A stretch of DNA of 64,000 bases from Leptospira congkakensis (lineage in GTDB: Bacteria > Spirochaetota > Leptospiria > Leptospirales > Leptospiraceae): the NCBI RefSeq assembly GCF_004770265.1, contig NZ_RQGQ01000014.1, forward strand, positions 203,446-267,445, in the 5' to 3' direction. Position numbers and translations under genes: made by a program. How positions within the stretch are numbered: the stretch's first letter is position 1; each line of letters starts with the position of its first letter. This document shows positions 45,306-54,764 of this stretch, piece after piece. The notes under the pieces were generated by a model. That model was not told where the DNA came from, searched no databases, and saw only the letters and a list, made by a program, of their open reading frames with translations.

Positions 45306-47196
45306 TATTATATGGTATTTTAATCAGCCAGTGGAATAGTTCGTTTTTACCATAATCTTCCAACTTGAAACGATTTTCAGTAAGAGTTGTTTTAATATTT
45401 ATTGCTCCAAAACCGAGATGGAAGTCCTTGTCTACAAACTGAGTAGGTGAAATTAGCTCTATAGTTGCGCAGTCTGGTAAGTAAGAAAGTTTCCAAGATG
45501 AAATTCCTATACCATATTTTATATCATTATTTGCCATCTCTCGTATAATTTTTACTATAGATTCTAATTGTTGGAAATCTAAGTTAGCTGATTGAGCGAG
45601 AGCAGAAATTTTTTCTATTCGTGTCCCCTTGGCAGTTGATTCGTATTTTCTAAGGATTACTAAATGAATTCCATCGATTAAATTTTCTCTCAGAGATTTT
45701 AAATCATGAAATGAATTCAACTTTTCTCGAATTCCAGACGAGATTCTTTTAATGAGCTGGAGTAAGTTATCTGCCTGTGAAATATTAATATCACCGCTTT
45801 CTTTGAAAGATTCAATCCTTAATCTTAAGAAGGTTAAGTCTGCACTTGTTTCATCATGGATATCAGAGAAAGTTTTTTGACGTTCCTTTTCGATAGAGAT
45901 TTCCTTTTCATATGTATGTCTAATTTTTTCGTGCACCATTGTTACTTGTAAAATCGAATTTTGAATAATGACGTTTTCTAGTTTGTTTGCTATGAAACTT
46001 GTAATGAAAATCGAATATGCAATTGAGGTTACGGGCACTAAAGGAGTTTGGAATTGAAAGTACCATTCTAGAAATGTTTCGAAATAAATGGAGAACGCCA
46101 GTATGATGATTAAGATTAATAGAGTGCCTGCACGATTTTTGTAAAAAATTTTGATTAAACTCAAAAAAGAAATTTCTCTGTTCCGTTGACTTCTGTTTCG
46201 AATATCTCTCCCAATTATTTTTATCATGACAGATAGGTAGAATAATAATTGAGGAGTTTCCCAAACAACTAAAACCTGATTTAGATTTGGGAACTTCTCA
46301 AAGGCAAACAAAGTGAGACAGCAAGATAAGATTACGATGGCGGTGTTAAATTTTGAAATCCAAGATAATTTTCGGATCAGATAATAATCGTGAAAGTAAA
46401 TAAGAAAGAGAAAAGATAGGTATAATGAAACGGTTCCAATTTGCGGTATTTTCTCTTTAAAATAAAAATCATTTGCAGCATAATCTCCCAAAGAGAATGT
46501 AAAAATTGAATATGTGATTTGGAATAATCCAAAGAAAAATACGCTCTTGTACTTCTTGATACGGGCATATAAGCTTATTAAATAAAAACCAAGCATAAAA
46601 AAAATCCCTGCAAAAAAGATAGAAAAAAATTCTCCCCTCTCGGAGATCAAATTAACGTAATCATCAATTTGTTTTATTCTGTTAATATCTACTCCTATGT
46701 TAGGTGAGGTAATTTCTCCATAGAAGTGAATATTCACCAAAGTAACTATTTGATCCGTTGTGTTTAAGGTTTTCGATGTAATGGGTATGACTAGATTTCT
46801 AGTTCTCTTTTGTATAAATCTATTTTGTTCTGCAATTTTCTTTGTATTCAGATAAATTTCCCATCCCTCACCTATTTGTGAAATAAGTAATGATGGTTGA
46901 TTGAATATGGATAATACGTCTTGTTTGAGTTGAATTTGAATAGTGTAATGTTTGATTTTTGGTTTCGCGACATAAAGGAACTGCAATATTTCATCCAATG
47001 TGCTGTTTTGACTGTTAAACCTATTTGTGAGTGCTTCAGCATTTTGAAGTGTCCAGGTTTCATTTAGCCACGTAGTCGAAAAACCATTTCTTAGCAAAAT
47101 AGGCGAGGAGGGATTTGAAAAATTTCTATGAGGGTCGGCAAACAATTGTTGCGAGTAGAATACACACAGTAATCCTAAAAGACAAAAGACTTTCAC
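45298..47196 (-). CDS. Sensor histidine kinase, 7TM (7TMR-DISM-like) NarX/HisKA_3 type
   Basis: A 632-residue kinase with signal peptide, a ~165-residue periplasmic beta-rich domain (DISM-like, tryptophan- and asparagine-rich), seven membrane helices (~195-400), a short coiled coil, and a NarL-partner type kinase core. The phospho-acceptor is His447 in FSDIHDETSADLTFL. The N-box is IIREMANNDIKYG, and a glycine box is at LGFGAINIK. The only NarL-type response regulator in the window lies at the other end of this five-gene minus-strand block, so the pair frames the caspase genes. The ligand is probably a periplasmic carbohydrate or small molecule (family knowledge). Confidence 0.88.
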   Translation of the reverse strand: MKVFCLLGLLCVFYSQQLFADPHRNFSNPSSPILLRNGFSTTWLNETWTLQNAEALTNRFNSQNSTLDEILQFLYVAKPKIKHYTIQIQLKQDVLSIFNQPSLLISQIGEGWEIYLNTKKIAEQNRFIQKRTRNLVIPITSKTLNTTDQIVTLVNIHFYGEITSPNIGVDINRIKQIDDYVNLISERGEFFSIFFAGIFFMLGFYLISLYARIKKYKSVFFFGLFQITYSIFTFSLGDYAANDFYFKEKIPQIGTVSLYLSFLFLIYFHDYYLIRKLSWISKFNTAIVILSCCLTLFAFEKFPNLNQVLVVWETPQLLFYLSVMIKIIGRDIRNRSQRNREISFLSLIKIFYKNRAGTLLILIIILAFSIYFETFLEWYFQFQTPLVPVTSIAYSIFITSFIANKLENVIIQNSILQVTMVHEKIRHTYEKEISIEKERQKTFSDIHDETSADLTFLRLRIESFKESGDINISQADNLLQLIKRISSGIREKLNSFHDLKSLRENLIDGIHLVILRKYESTAKGTRIEKISALAQSANLDFQQLESIVKIIREMANNDIKYGIGISSWKLSYLPDCATIELISPTQFVDKDFHLGFGAINIKTTLTENRFKLEDYGKNELFHWLIKIPYNIN

Positions 47197-47311
47197 CTAT
47201 GAAGATCCTCGCATTACAAAGAGTAATTAAACGAGTGTCATTTGGGGAGAAAAAAATGTCAAAAAATTTCCCATCATTTCTTTTTAGAACATCATTTTTC
47301 ATTAATTAATT

Positions 47312-48307
47312 TTACTGTTGAGTTTCGATTGCGATCTCGGTACTTGTCCAAGCAGAACTTTTAAGATCAATTGTAAATTTCTTGATTCCTCTAGCGATTT
47401 TTTCAGGTGTTTCTGTAATCTGCCCAAAGGGAGAGCCTGCGATCCTTCTGGACTGGAAAAGTTGCATTTTTTCTTTTGAGGCAATAAGTTTGATTACATC
47501 TCTTCCGAATGGTTCACCTGCAGTAAAGACAAAGTTAGCATTAGCATTGGGAATTGTTAGGGGCATATCTGATTCAATTAGGTTTTCAGTTTGTTCTTCG
47601 TTTGGGAACAACGTAAATATTTCCCCATCGTTTTGAATTAGGAGTAGGTATACGTATGCTGTTTCGGAAACACTTATTTCAAAATGGATAGGTTCACTAT
47701 TTTTATAAATCTTTTTTGAAGACTTTATTGATGCTTTGAAAGAAGGGTTTGGGTTCATAATTTTACTTATGTTTACCAGCAGAATTTTATGTTCTAAGAA
47801 TTTAATAAAATCCTGAATCAGAGCCTGATAGTTTTCTACTGGAACCGACTTACTATATTCCACTTTTGTTGTTTCAATATCGGTCAGACTTAATGAAAAG
47901 TCTTTGTTATAGAAAATAGGAGAGGCCATTTTTTCTGCACCAGTGATTCTCCCAATTTTGGGCGCGGTAGTTCTATCGACAAGGCCAGATTTACCAAATG
48001 CAATTTCATCTAAGGCTTGTTCCGTTTTCTCTCGGTCAACGACCGTAGCTTTGCCTGAATTAATAAGAGCGGATCTTAATTCGGCTACTAGTCCTTCATA
48101 TTTTGGTAAAGATGTTAGAATGCCGTTTTTGCCTCGTCCTTCACTTTTTGTTGGAGGGAGAATCATCAATCGAAATGTTTGTACAAATTCACCGTCATTC
48201 GAAACGGAGTAGTTCTGTTTTGAGGTATCTGGAACATTTCGTGAAACGCAGAAATCAACTAACAGGAATTCTAGAATTAGTATAGCTACTGGAATTAATC
48301 GTTTCAT
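47312..48307 (-). CDS. Lipoprotein with CsgG-like and DUF4384-like domains
   Basis: A 331-residue lipoprotein or exported protein: hydrophobic signal followed by LLVDFC, a plausible lipobox. Residues ~45-160 resemble the CsgG/FlgO N-terminal fold (LRSALINSGKATVVDREKTEQALDEIAF). From ~190 to 300 comes a DUF4384-type domain (FEISVSETAYVYLLLIQNDGEIFTLFPNE). In other bacteria DUF4384 often accompanies caspase-like peptidases, in keeping with the adjacent WD/caspase gene 12 bp upstream. It probably works with that protein at the envelope. Confidence 0.75.
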   Translation of the reverse strand: MKRLIPVAILILEFLLVDFCVSRNVPDTSKQNYSVSNDGEFVQTFRLMILPPTKSEGRGKNGILTSLPKYEGLVAELRSALINSGKATVVDREKTEQALDEIAFGKSGLVDRTTAPKIGRITGAEKMASPIFYNKDFSLSLTDIETTKVEYSKSVPVENYQALIQDFIKFLEHKILLVNISKIMNPNPSFKASIKSSKKIYKNSEPIHFEISVSETAYVYLLLIQNDGEIFTLFPNEEQTENLIESDMPLTIPNANANFVFTAGEPFGRDVIKLIASKEKMQLFQSRRIAGSPFGQITETPEKIARGIKKFTIDLKSSAWTSTEIAIETQQ

Positions 48308-48319
48308 TATTATACTTTC

Positions 48320-51300
48320 TTATTTCCCAAAAATTACAAAATCTCGGCCAGCAATGTCTCTTGTTACCATAGGAGTTTGTTGCCCATCTGTAAGTTTTTC
48401 GACTTCATTTAACACATAACTTCTCAATGATTGGGCAGTAATGTTTCCTTTTTTGTCCTTTGCCTTACCTTTTAAAATTGCTTCTTTGATTGCATAGGTA
48501 AAAGCACCATTTTTCCACTCACTTGATTCCAAAGCAGATTGAGCACCAGTAGCGGCAGAAATTTCGATTGTACCTGTTCCTCGGCGCAGCTCAGGAAATA
48601 GATCTGCCATTTCCTTTTGAATATTTGCTTTTACAATAGATTGGAGGATGTGCATCTCAGTTTTTTCCTGAGTTTCTTGAGGATTTCCAGTTGTGACAAG
48701 TCTAATCCCTCGAGTTTGTGCAGTTTTCCCTCTGGTTTTTCGTATTTCAATGTTTTTGGATAAGTTTATAATAGATTGGTTATCTAATTCTAACTTTTCC
48801 CCTGATTGGCAGGTATCAACAAACATGATTTTTTGACGAGACGGAATTCCATTCACAAGATCTCGAATGGAATCAAGAGGTATCCCTTTTTCCCATGGTC
48901 GATCCACATGGGAATCGGACGTCATGTAATAATAGACATCGTCAATATCATTTTTATCTCTCAGCTTATAATGTTCAGGGATCTTTCCTTTAAAGGCAGT
49001 TAAAAGGTCTCCCACTAAGGTATCTTTTCTAATCCCGTGTCCAGAAAGGAAAAGTATTACATGATCATCGACCTTCGATTGGGATAGGAATTCCCTTAGG
49101 TTGCGAACACTATCTTGAGTTACTTCCTTGTTGAGGAGAAGTTTCGAATAAATATTCCCAAAATTCTTTTTTCCTTCAGAGGTAAAAGTAATTGCTAACT
49201 CCTTAGAATCTTTTACCGCATAGGTAAGTGCGCTTAAACCACCAGTATGAGTAGCAGAGTATTCATCAATGCTAATGCCCACAAAGTATAAATCTGGTTT
49301 GAGTCGAATAGTCGGTGTATAATTTACAATTAAAAATTCACGAGGGGATTCAATTCCATCTTCAGTAAATGCAGAAACCTCGATTTTGTTTTCTCCTGCG
49401 GCAAGTTGTACGGTTTCAGAAATACTCACCTTTTTCCCATCTATTTGTTTTTCTGATTTTGGATAAACTCGTTTTATATAATCTCCATAAATGGGGACTC
49501 CATTAATAAATAATTTATACCCGATAATGTGTTTATGCAGAGATGTAAGTTGTAAATCGAAAGAATAACTATTGGACTCGTTTGTCGTATTTTGCGAAGA
49601 ACTTATTATTTTTACTTTTGCATTTGATAGTTTTGCTTCCGAATCCAATTGATTAGAATTGAATCCATTTTTTGAAACACGTTGTTTCCAAAAGTTTAAA
49701 TATTTTTTCGATGTCTTTATGTTTTCTTCCGTTGGGTTGATTTTATTGATGACATCAATGATTTTATCTGGTCGATTAAAAACTAAATCAAATTGATCAA
49801 AAGAATAATTATTCCATCCAACCCCAAAAGAGAACCCAGGATTTAGATGGCTTGAACTGTTTGATCGGATATAATTGTAATTTTTGTCCATGACAAGGTA
49901 AGATTTTCCTCCGAGGACTGGAAATAGATAAAAAAGTAATTCTTTCGTTTTTATTTCCCAAATACAAATAAGTCCATCAGATCCTGCTGCTGCTAAATGA
50001 TTATCTGAATTTCCTATATCTACAGAAACAGCAGGAGAAGTTAACCCTGTATACACTCCAACTAGATCCGCTTGTAAAAAATCAAAGACAAATAAATTAT
50101 GTTTTTTGTTTTGGGTGACTATATACTTTCCTGATTTTGACCGTTTTATTAGTTTCCCACGAGTATCATCAAATGATTTTCTTTTTCCAGTTCGTAACTC
50201 ATTAAAGATGGCTTCGTCAGTTTTAACATAATACGGATCCGAAGAGGTTCCATAAAACTTCCCTTCCCCGTTTGAATGTTCATAAAGGAAGTTCCCAATT
50301 TTGTCATAGATTTGAGTTCTCCCTCTAAAACAATATCCTTTGTATTCTGGGTCACCATTCCTAAACACTGGAATATACTTACCGTAATCGTAGATACAGG
50401 AAGAATTTTTAGTTACCTCTGATTTAAAAATTAAATCAGTTTTCAGAGAGTCTTCGTTACTCGGAATTAGAACTTTGGCTGTTGGCACGACATACGGGTT
50501 AGACGTAAATCCAAATTTAAAATATAAATCATTGGATGAAATAACTAAGGAAGAATTTTCTTCGGTAAAACTAACACCGGTAGTAATTTTTTGGATGTTT
50601 CTATCCAAACTAACTATTTTGCGGGATTCTAAATTAAATATTAAGTTTTCTCCTTCGTTAATTACCACACCGTTAAATCCGCTGTATTGACGAGGTCGAT
50701 GGGCAAAGAGTATTTTTTTCCCATCTGGAGATAAGTATCCTTTGTTTGTTCCTGGCCGGAAAGGAAGGGGGATCGAAATGATTGGTTCTGGATCATTCGT
50801 ATTTGCATTGTAAGTTTCAATGGTGTTCTTAGTTGGTATATAAATCATCACTTCCTTATTATCATTTATGAAGCCAAGCATTTGAGCGGAATAAAAGCCA
50901 TAATCGTTTTCTTTCGTGTCTACTTTTTTACGGGATAAAATTGAGCCTGTTTTGCCATCTAAGACAAAAGCGATGCTCCCCACTCTTGGCTCGTAAGCAA
51001 TTGTAGCAATCTTTGATGCGTCTTCTAAAACAGCAGTTTTATCATCATTGCCAAAATCAAAAAGAAACTGTCCTTGGGGTAAATCTATCTGGATCTCATC
51101 TAAGAGTTCTGTTCCTTCAAGATTCCAAATGCAGAGCTTCGCTCCAAATCCACTATAAGCTTGAGACGTTTGGTGGCCGAGACATCCGTTTATGCTTAAC
51201 TTAGCTTTGGGAATTGAAAGAAGGCTGTTCCCTTTCTTAAAATAGCGGGACGGCTCAATCTCTCCTGAATCAATATCAATGAGTGTTAGGTGATATTTGG

Positions 51301-51898
51301 TATCGAAATAAAGTGTGTTCTCTCCAGAGAAAAAAAAATGTTCATTGTTGAGACCATCGAAACTCACACTCGGGGATTCGAAGATCACACGGTGAGTTTC
51401 GGAATTTGGATCAAGAGGAATTTTTTTTCGAATAGAACCTTGTTCTAAGTCTAAAACCAGAATTCCGGTTCCTCTGATATCTGGTTTGAACCTACCCCAA
51501 TACCAAGGTTCATCCTGCCAAATTTTTTGACTTTCGTCAGAATACAGAAAGGCAAGAAACTGTCGATTTTCACTGATAGCAAAGTTAGCATTCACATTTC
51601 TAATAATCCTGGTAACTTTTCCTGTATTTGTATCCCAGATAATAAGATTGTTTGCTCCTTCATCATAAGTGATCACACGATTACTATCTTTTGAAAATGA
51701 GGCGTTTCTAATACCTTTGGAATTGTATTCCACTGATCCAACAATATCAATGTCACCTTTGGAAATACCATTTGGAATGCTGGCACAATTTGATATAACA
51801 AAAGCGAATAGAAGATACCTTAACTTTCTAAAAGTTAAGGTATCTCGGTTCTCTCGATTTTGATTTTCTTGAAAATATTCTTTTGTATTCCAAATCAT
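48320..51898 (-). CDS. Giant lipoprotein: WD40-like repeats fused to caspase (C14) domain
   Basis: A 1192-residue protein. A 30-residue N-terminal stretch precedes a lipoprotein signal (LRYLLFAFVISNC). Residues ~50-700 carry WD40/beta-propeller-like repeats (LIIWDTNTGKV, LCIWNLEGTELL, ICIWEIKTKELLFYL), probably two propellers. A ~100-residue Ig-like module leads to a caspase domain at ~910-1192. The catalytic His954 (LFLSGHGIRKD) and Cys1030 (FVDTCQSGE) are both intact. WD40-caspase fusions are known in filamentous cyanobacteria and other signalling-rich bacteria as sensor-protease proteins. Here the lipobox implies a periplasmic or outer-membrane setting. It is the core of a two-component-regulated operon. 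The substrate is unknown. Confidence 0.9.
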   Translation of the reverse strand: MIWNTKEYFQENQNRENRDTLTFRKLRYLLFAFVISNCASIPNGISKGDIDIVGSVEYNSKGIRNASFSKDSNRVITYDEGANNLIIWDTNTGKVTRIIRNVNANFAISENRQFLAFLYSDESQKIWQDEPWYWGRFKPDIRGTGILVLDLEQGSIRKKIPLDPNSETHRVIFESPSVSFDGLNNEHFFFSGENTLYFDTKYHLTLIDIDSGEIEPSRYFKKGNSLLSIPKAKLSINGCLGHQTSQAYSGFGAKLCIWNLEGTELLDEIQIDLPQGQFLFDFGNDDKTAVLEDASKIATIAYEPRVGSIAFVLDGKTGSILSRKKVDTKENDYGFYSAQMLGFINDNKEVMIYIPTKNTIETYNANTNDPEPIISIPLPFRPGTNKGYLSPDGKKILFAHRPRQYSGFNGVVINEGENLIFNLESRKIVSLDRNIQKITTGVSFTEENSSLVISSNDLYFKFGFTSNPYVVPTAKVLIPSNEDSLKTDLIFKSEVTKNSSCIYDYGKYIPVFRNGDPEYKGYCFRGRTQIYDKIGNFLYEHSNGEGKFYGTSSDPYYVKTDEAIFNELRTGKRKSFDDTRGKLIKRSKSGKYIVTQNKKHNLFVFDFLQADLVGVYTGLTSPAVSVDIGNSDNHLAAAGSDGLICIWEIKTKELLFYLFPVLGGKSYLVMDKNYNYIRSNSSSHLNPGFSFGVGWNNYSFDQFDLVFNRPDKIIDVINKINPTEENIKTSKKYLNFWKQRVSKNGFNSNQLDSEAKLSNAKVKIISSSQNTTNESNSYSFDLQLTSLHKHIIGYKLFINGVPIYGDYIKRVYPKSEKQIDGKKVSISETVQLAAGENKIEVSAFTEDGIESPREFLIVNYTPTIRLKPDLYFVGISIDEYSATHTGGLSALTYAVKDSKELAITFTSEGKKNFGNIYSKLLLNKEVTQDSVRNLREFLSQSKVDDHVILFLSGHGIRKDTLVGDLLTAFKGKIPEHYKLRDKNDIDDVYYYMTSDSHVDRPWEKGIPLDSIRDLVNGIPSRQKIMFVDTCQSGEKLELDNQSIINLSKNIEIRKTRGKTAQTRGIRLVTTGNPQETQEKTEMHILQSIVKANIQKEMADLFPELRRGTGTIEISAATGAQSALESSEWKNGAFTYAIKEAILKGKAKDKKGNITAQSLRSYVLNEVEKLTDGQQTPMVTRDIAGRDFVIFGK
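51814..51844. repeat. Perfect 14-bp inverted repeat inside the WD40-caspase start region
   Basis: GATACCTTAACTTT and its exact complement are separated by 3 bp (CTA). The repeat lies within codons ~19-28 of the 1192-residue gene, just upstream of the lipoprotein signal, so the mRNA can fold a very stable hairpin about 55-85 nt after the start codon. It also has the form of an attenuator or a mobile-element scar. Confidence 0.8.
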
Positions 51899-51913
51899 GG
51901 TTTAGCTAGTTCC

Positions 51914-52549
51914 TTATTTTTTCTTTGCTTCTTTAAGTAGATCTACCATACTTTTTAAAACTAAAGTAAAGTTGGTTCGGTAATCATCGGCAGTAAAATC
52001 ACCATTCCCTCGACTTTCACACAAACGAAACAAACTGTTCTGACCAAATTGAATGATCTCTGAAACTGTATATAATGTTGCGAGGCTTTCTTTATAAGTC
52101 AGTGCGAGTTTCTGATTCTCCTCTGATGTGAGTTTCTCAAATTCTAATTTTTTCAAGGTATCTGCTGTAAGTGAAATGTCTTTTGTGATAGTTCCAGGTC
52201 CCGGAGATTCTGTACACGAGTGATAATGCCCTGTACTAAAAACTTGATTTAATTGTTGTGTCAGATTATTTTCTTCGTTAGGTGCAAGTTTTAAGTCTTT
52301 AATTTTTTGATTAAATTCTTTTTTTAATGTCTCTTGTGTTAATATTCCTTTGTTTTTACTATCTTGAGACCAGTCATCTGCGAAGTAAGGTTTTTTCTTG
52401 TATATTGTTGTATATCTTTTGGTATTTGATAACTCAACAAACTCCATTCTATCGCCAATATCTTTCGTAGTTATACAATTTGAAAAAAATAAAATACTAG
52501 CGAATATTAGTTGTAACGCATGGAATTTAATCTTTTTTTGCTTTTCCAT
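51914..52549 (-). CDS. Hypothetical lipoprotein, first gene after the regulated promoter
   Basis: A 211-residue lipoprotein: signal peptide with lipobox FFSNC, then a mature part that is helical and Lys/Glu rich with a pair of Cys (about residues 117 and 177) that could form a disulphide. No known domain. The start is set by GAGGAG seven nt upstream. It lies directly behind the palindrome-covered promoter and 15 bp before the WD40-caspase gene, so it is part of the caspase system, perhaps as an anchoring or inhibitory partner (inference). Confidence 0.7.
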   Translation of the reverse strand: MEKQKKIKFHALQLIFASILFFSNCITTKDIGDRMEFVELSNTKRYTTIYKKKPYFADDWSQDSKNKGILTQETLKKEFNQKIKDLKLAPNEENNLTQQLNQVFSTGHYHSCTESPGPGTITKDISLTADTLKKLEFEKLTSEENQKLALTYKESLATLYTVSEIIQFGQNSLFRLCESRGNGDFTADDYRTNFTLVLKSMVDLLKEAKKK

Positions 52550-52578
52550 TTTAAAATCTCCTCAATCAAGCTGGGGGA

Positions 52579-52613
52579 AGTATAATGTAAGATTTTGGGT
52601 ATTGTCTATACCC
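52579..52613 (-). promoter_or_regulatory. Promoter with palindromic operator before the caspase operon
   Basis: On the minus strand TAGACA (52608-52603, 5/6 match) and TATACT (52584-52579, 5/6) are 18 nt apart. The perfect palindrome GGGTAT-TGTCT-ATACCC (52597-52613) covers the -35 box. It is a good candidate binding site for the NarL-type regulator encoded immediately upstream. The predicted transcript starts near 52572 and reaches the lipoprotein ATG at 52549. Confidence 0.6.
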
Positions 52614-52658
52614 TGTTTGGGGTAGAAAGAAATCTTCCAGCTTATAGGAGATTCTAAA

Positions 52659-53285
52659 TTAGTATAATCCTAATTCTGCAGCTCTCTTCAAAAGCTGTAT
52701 TCTATTGTTCACTTGTAGTTTTCTATAGATATTTTTAGCGTGAGTAGAGACGGTGTGGGTTGAAATTTCTAATTCCTCTGCTACTTCCTTGAGGGACTGA
52801 CCAGATACTAGTTCCTGTAAAATTTCTTTTTCACGAGCTGTTAGCTCTTCAAATCCGTGTTTGAGGTTTACTCTCGGTTCCTGAAAGCTCTTTAAAACCC
52901 TTAATGCTAAAGTAGGAGTAATGACTGCTCCACCATTAATTAAGTCTTCTACCATATCGGGTAATTTACGTAGATCCGATTTTAAGATATATCCTATAGC
53001 TCCTGCTTTAAGTGCTTGAAATAAAACTTCATCGGAGTCTAAAGCCGATAAAACAACAATGCGAGGATCCCGCATCTTCTCTCTGACAATTTGAGTTAAT
53101 TGGATTCCATCAATCCCTGGAAGTTTGATATCAAAAAATAATAGAGATGTTTCTTCCGATAAATTTGTAAGATAATCTTCGGCACTTCCAAAAATACGGA
53201 TTCTCGTAGAAAACGATGAAAGGACTATTGTTAGTTCTTTTGTAAACTTTGGGTCGTCGTCAACGCAGTCAAAACTAAGTAACAT
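52659..53285 (-). CDS. NarL/LuxR-family response regulator
   Basis: A 208-residue two-domain regulator. The receiver has acidic DDD near residues 9-11, the phospho-acceptor Asp52 in LLFFDIKLPGIDG and Lys102. The C-terminal LuxR-type helix-turn-helix (FEELTAREKEILQELVSGQSLKEVAEEL followed by HTVSTHAKNIYRKL) is complete. The likely cognate kinase is the HisKA_3-type protein at 45.3-47.2 kb, four genes downstream on the same strand. It is divergent from a 261-residue hypothetical gene across a very AT-rich gap. Confidence 0.92.
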   Translation of the reverse strand: MLLSFDCVDDDPKFTKELTIVLSSFSTRIRIFGSAEDYLTNLSEETSLLFFDIKLPGIDGIQLTQIVREKMRDPRIVVLSALDSDEVLFQALKAGAIGYILKSDLRKLPDMVEDLINGGAVITPTLALRVLKSFQEPRVNLKHGFEELTAREKEILQELVSGQSLKEVAEELEISTHTVSTHAKNIYRKLQVNNRIQLLKRAAELGLY

Positions 53286-53457
53286 AATAATAATTTAAGT
53301 ATAATAAAAATTCTTTTTTATCAAATACCGCGTTTAGGTGAGAAATTATCATATAAACACTTCCTGGGAATATATAGTTTTTTTCAATAAACAGACATTT
53401 GGTTAATTTTAAGAATTGTCATCTAACATTTTATCAATTTATTATTTTTTACCTAAA

Positions 53458-54201
53458 ATGAGGTATTCCTATTTCCATCAAATCGAATATACTACGCAAA
53501 CTAATGGAAATTTCAAGATGAGAGACCCAGTTCTAGCGATTCCTTATAACGACAATCGGTTTTTAACTCGACTGAATTTTTCTGATGATGAATTGTTTCA
53601 GCTATTTTCGTTGGGTTACCAACTGATGGAATTAGTTGTACTGGGAAGAATGTATGGTATCGCATCTCCAAAATTTTTAGAATGTAGTAAGAAGTGTAAA
53701 ATTACCGATTTTGCTGATATATTTGAAAACCTTTGTATGTTAGATTCAGACGAATCCATTGAATGGAGTATATTGACAAAAATCAGCGATAACAAACTAA
53801 CGAGACTTATGATTGGAAGCTATTGCCTTCTTTATTCTGCAATATATTGTTTGCAGAAACCTTTTGGAAAAGAAGTCTCAAATTTTACTTTGATTTTTTT
53901 AGGGTCTAGTCGGGGTGATTTTTTTTGGTACTTGCAGCGTATTTTACAAGCAAAATATAATTACTCGTATCATGCCGATATGCTGAAAATTAAAAAAATA
54001 GATAATAATCTTTCTTTAAGCGAATTTGATTTTTTAGAAGCAATGGCTGTTGAAGATTTCTCGGAAAATGAAAAAATAAAACATTTAATCCCCACAATTG
54101 AAGTTACAATTAGATCTATTAAGACAATGTATCACCTGTGGCGGAACATCAAAAAAGACAATCTTAGTTTGGAGGAAGTGGATCGACTATTGAATGAATA
54201 A
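53458..54201 (+). CDS. Hypothetical protein divergent from the caspase-system regulator
   Basis: The frame opens at a TTG (53416). ATG codons at 53458 and 53518 are also possible, and none has a clear ribosome site; 53458 is used here, giving 247 residues. The protein is helical, rich in Leu, Lys, Asp and Ser, without a signal peptide; the segment LIFLGSSRGDFFWYLQRIL is moderately hydrophobic. No family is recognised. It is more AT-rich than its neighbours. Its position suggests joint control with the response regulator. Confidence 0.55.
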   Translation: MRYSYFHQIEYTTQTNGNFKMRDPVLAIPYNDNRFLTRLNFSDDELFQLFSLGYQLMELVVLGRMYGIASPKFLECSKKCKITDFADIFENLCMLDSDESIEWSILTKISDNKLTRLMIGSYCLLYSAIYCLQKPFGKEVSNFTLIFLGSSRGDFFWYLQRILQAKYNYSYHADMLKIKKIDNNLSLSEFDFLEAMAVEDFSENEKIKHLIPTIEVTIRSIKTMYHLWRNIKKDNLSLEEVDRLLNE

Positions 54202-54301
54202 AGTTTTCTTTGAAATTTGATTTTACTTTCCCTTCGGTTACAGATTTGGAACAAAAGGGAAGAATTTTTGGAATAACACTAATCAGTATTTTAGTTTAAC
54301 T

Positions 54302-54673
54302 TTAAGCTCTGCGATTCTCTGGTCGTAAGTACCAAGAAATCACGGTGAGTGCGAGAAGGAGAAGGGAAGGAAAAATTTCCCCGAACCCGTGACCACAGGC
54401 AATATGCGAGATGGCGGCTCCAGACATGGCAAAGAAAAAACCTGCATAGGCCCATTCTTTCAGTAAAACAAATTTAGGTACTAAAACAGCGACCACACCG
54501 AGAAGTTTCCAAATTCCGAGGAGGGTAAGAAAATAAGTAGGATAACCCAATTGGTTTATCTTTTCTACTTCTTCTGGAAGTTTCATCAGTTGCACAATCG
54601 CAGTAGATACCATCCCAAGCGACAACCAAAGGGTAAAGAACCAATAAGCTATTTTTTTTGTTTTTTCTGACAT
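54302..54673 (-). CDS. DoxX-like membrane protein
   Basis: A 123-residue protein with four membrane helices (FFTLWLSLGMVSTAIVQL, TYFLTLLGIWKLLGVVAVL, AYAGFFFAMSGAAISHI, LLLLALTVISWYL), the size and topology of DoxX-family proteins. Its function is poorly defined; the family includes redox-linked subunits. It is the third gene of an ArsR-SRPBCC-DoxX set, a common arrangement. Confidence 0.85.
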   Translation of the reverse strand: MSEKTKKIAYWFFTLWLSLGMVSTAIVQLMKLPEEVEKINQLGYPTYFLTLLGIWKLLGVVAVLVPKFVLLKEWAYAGFFFAMSGAAISHIACGHGFGEIFPSLLLLALTVISWYLRPENRRA

Positions 54674-54764
54674 CTAATTTCTCCTAAATTAAAATATAAT
54701 TCTTGTTTGTTGGTTTCATATCCAAAGGCTCCAATGCATCAGGTAACTACTTAAAAAAATCAAA

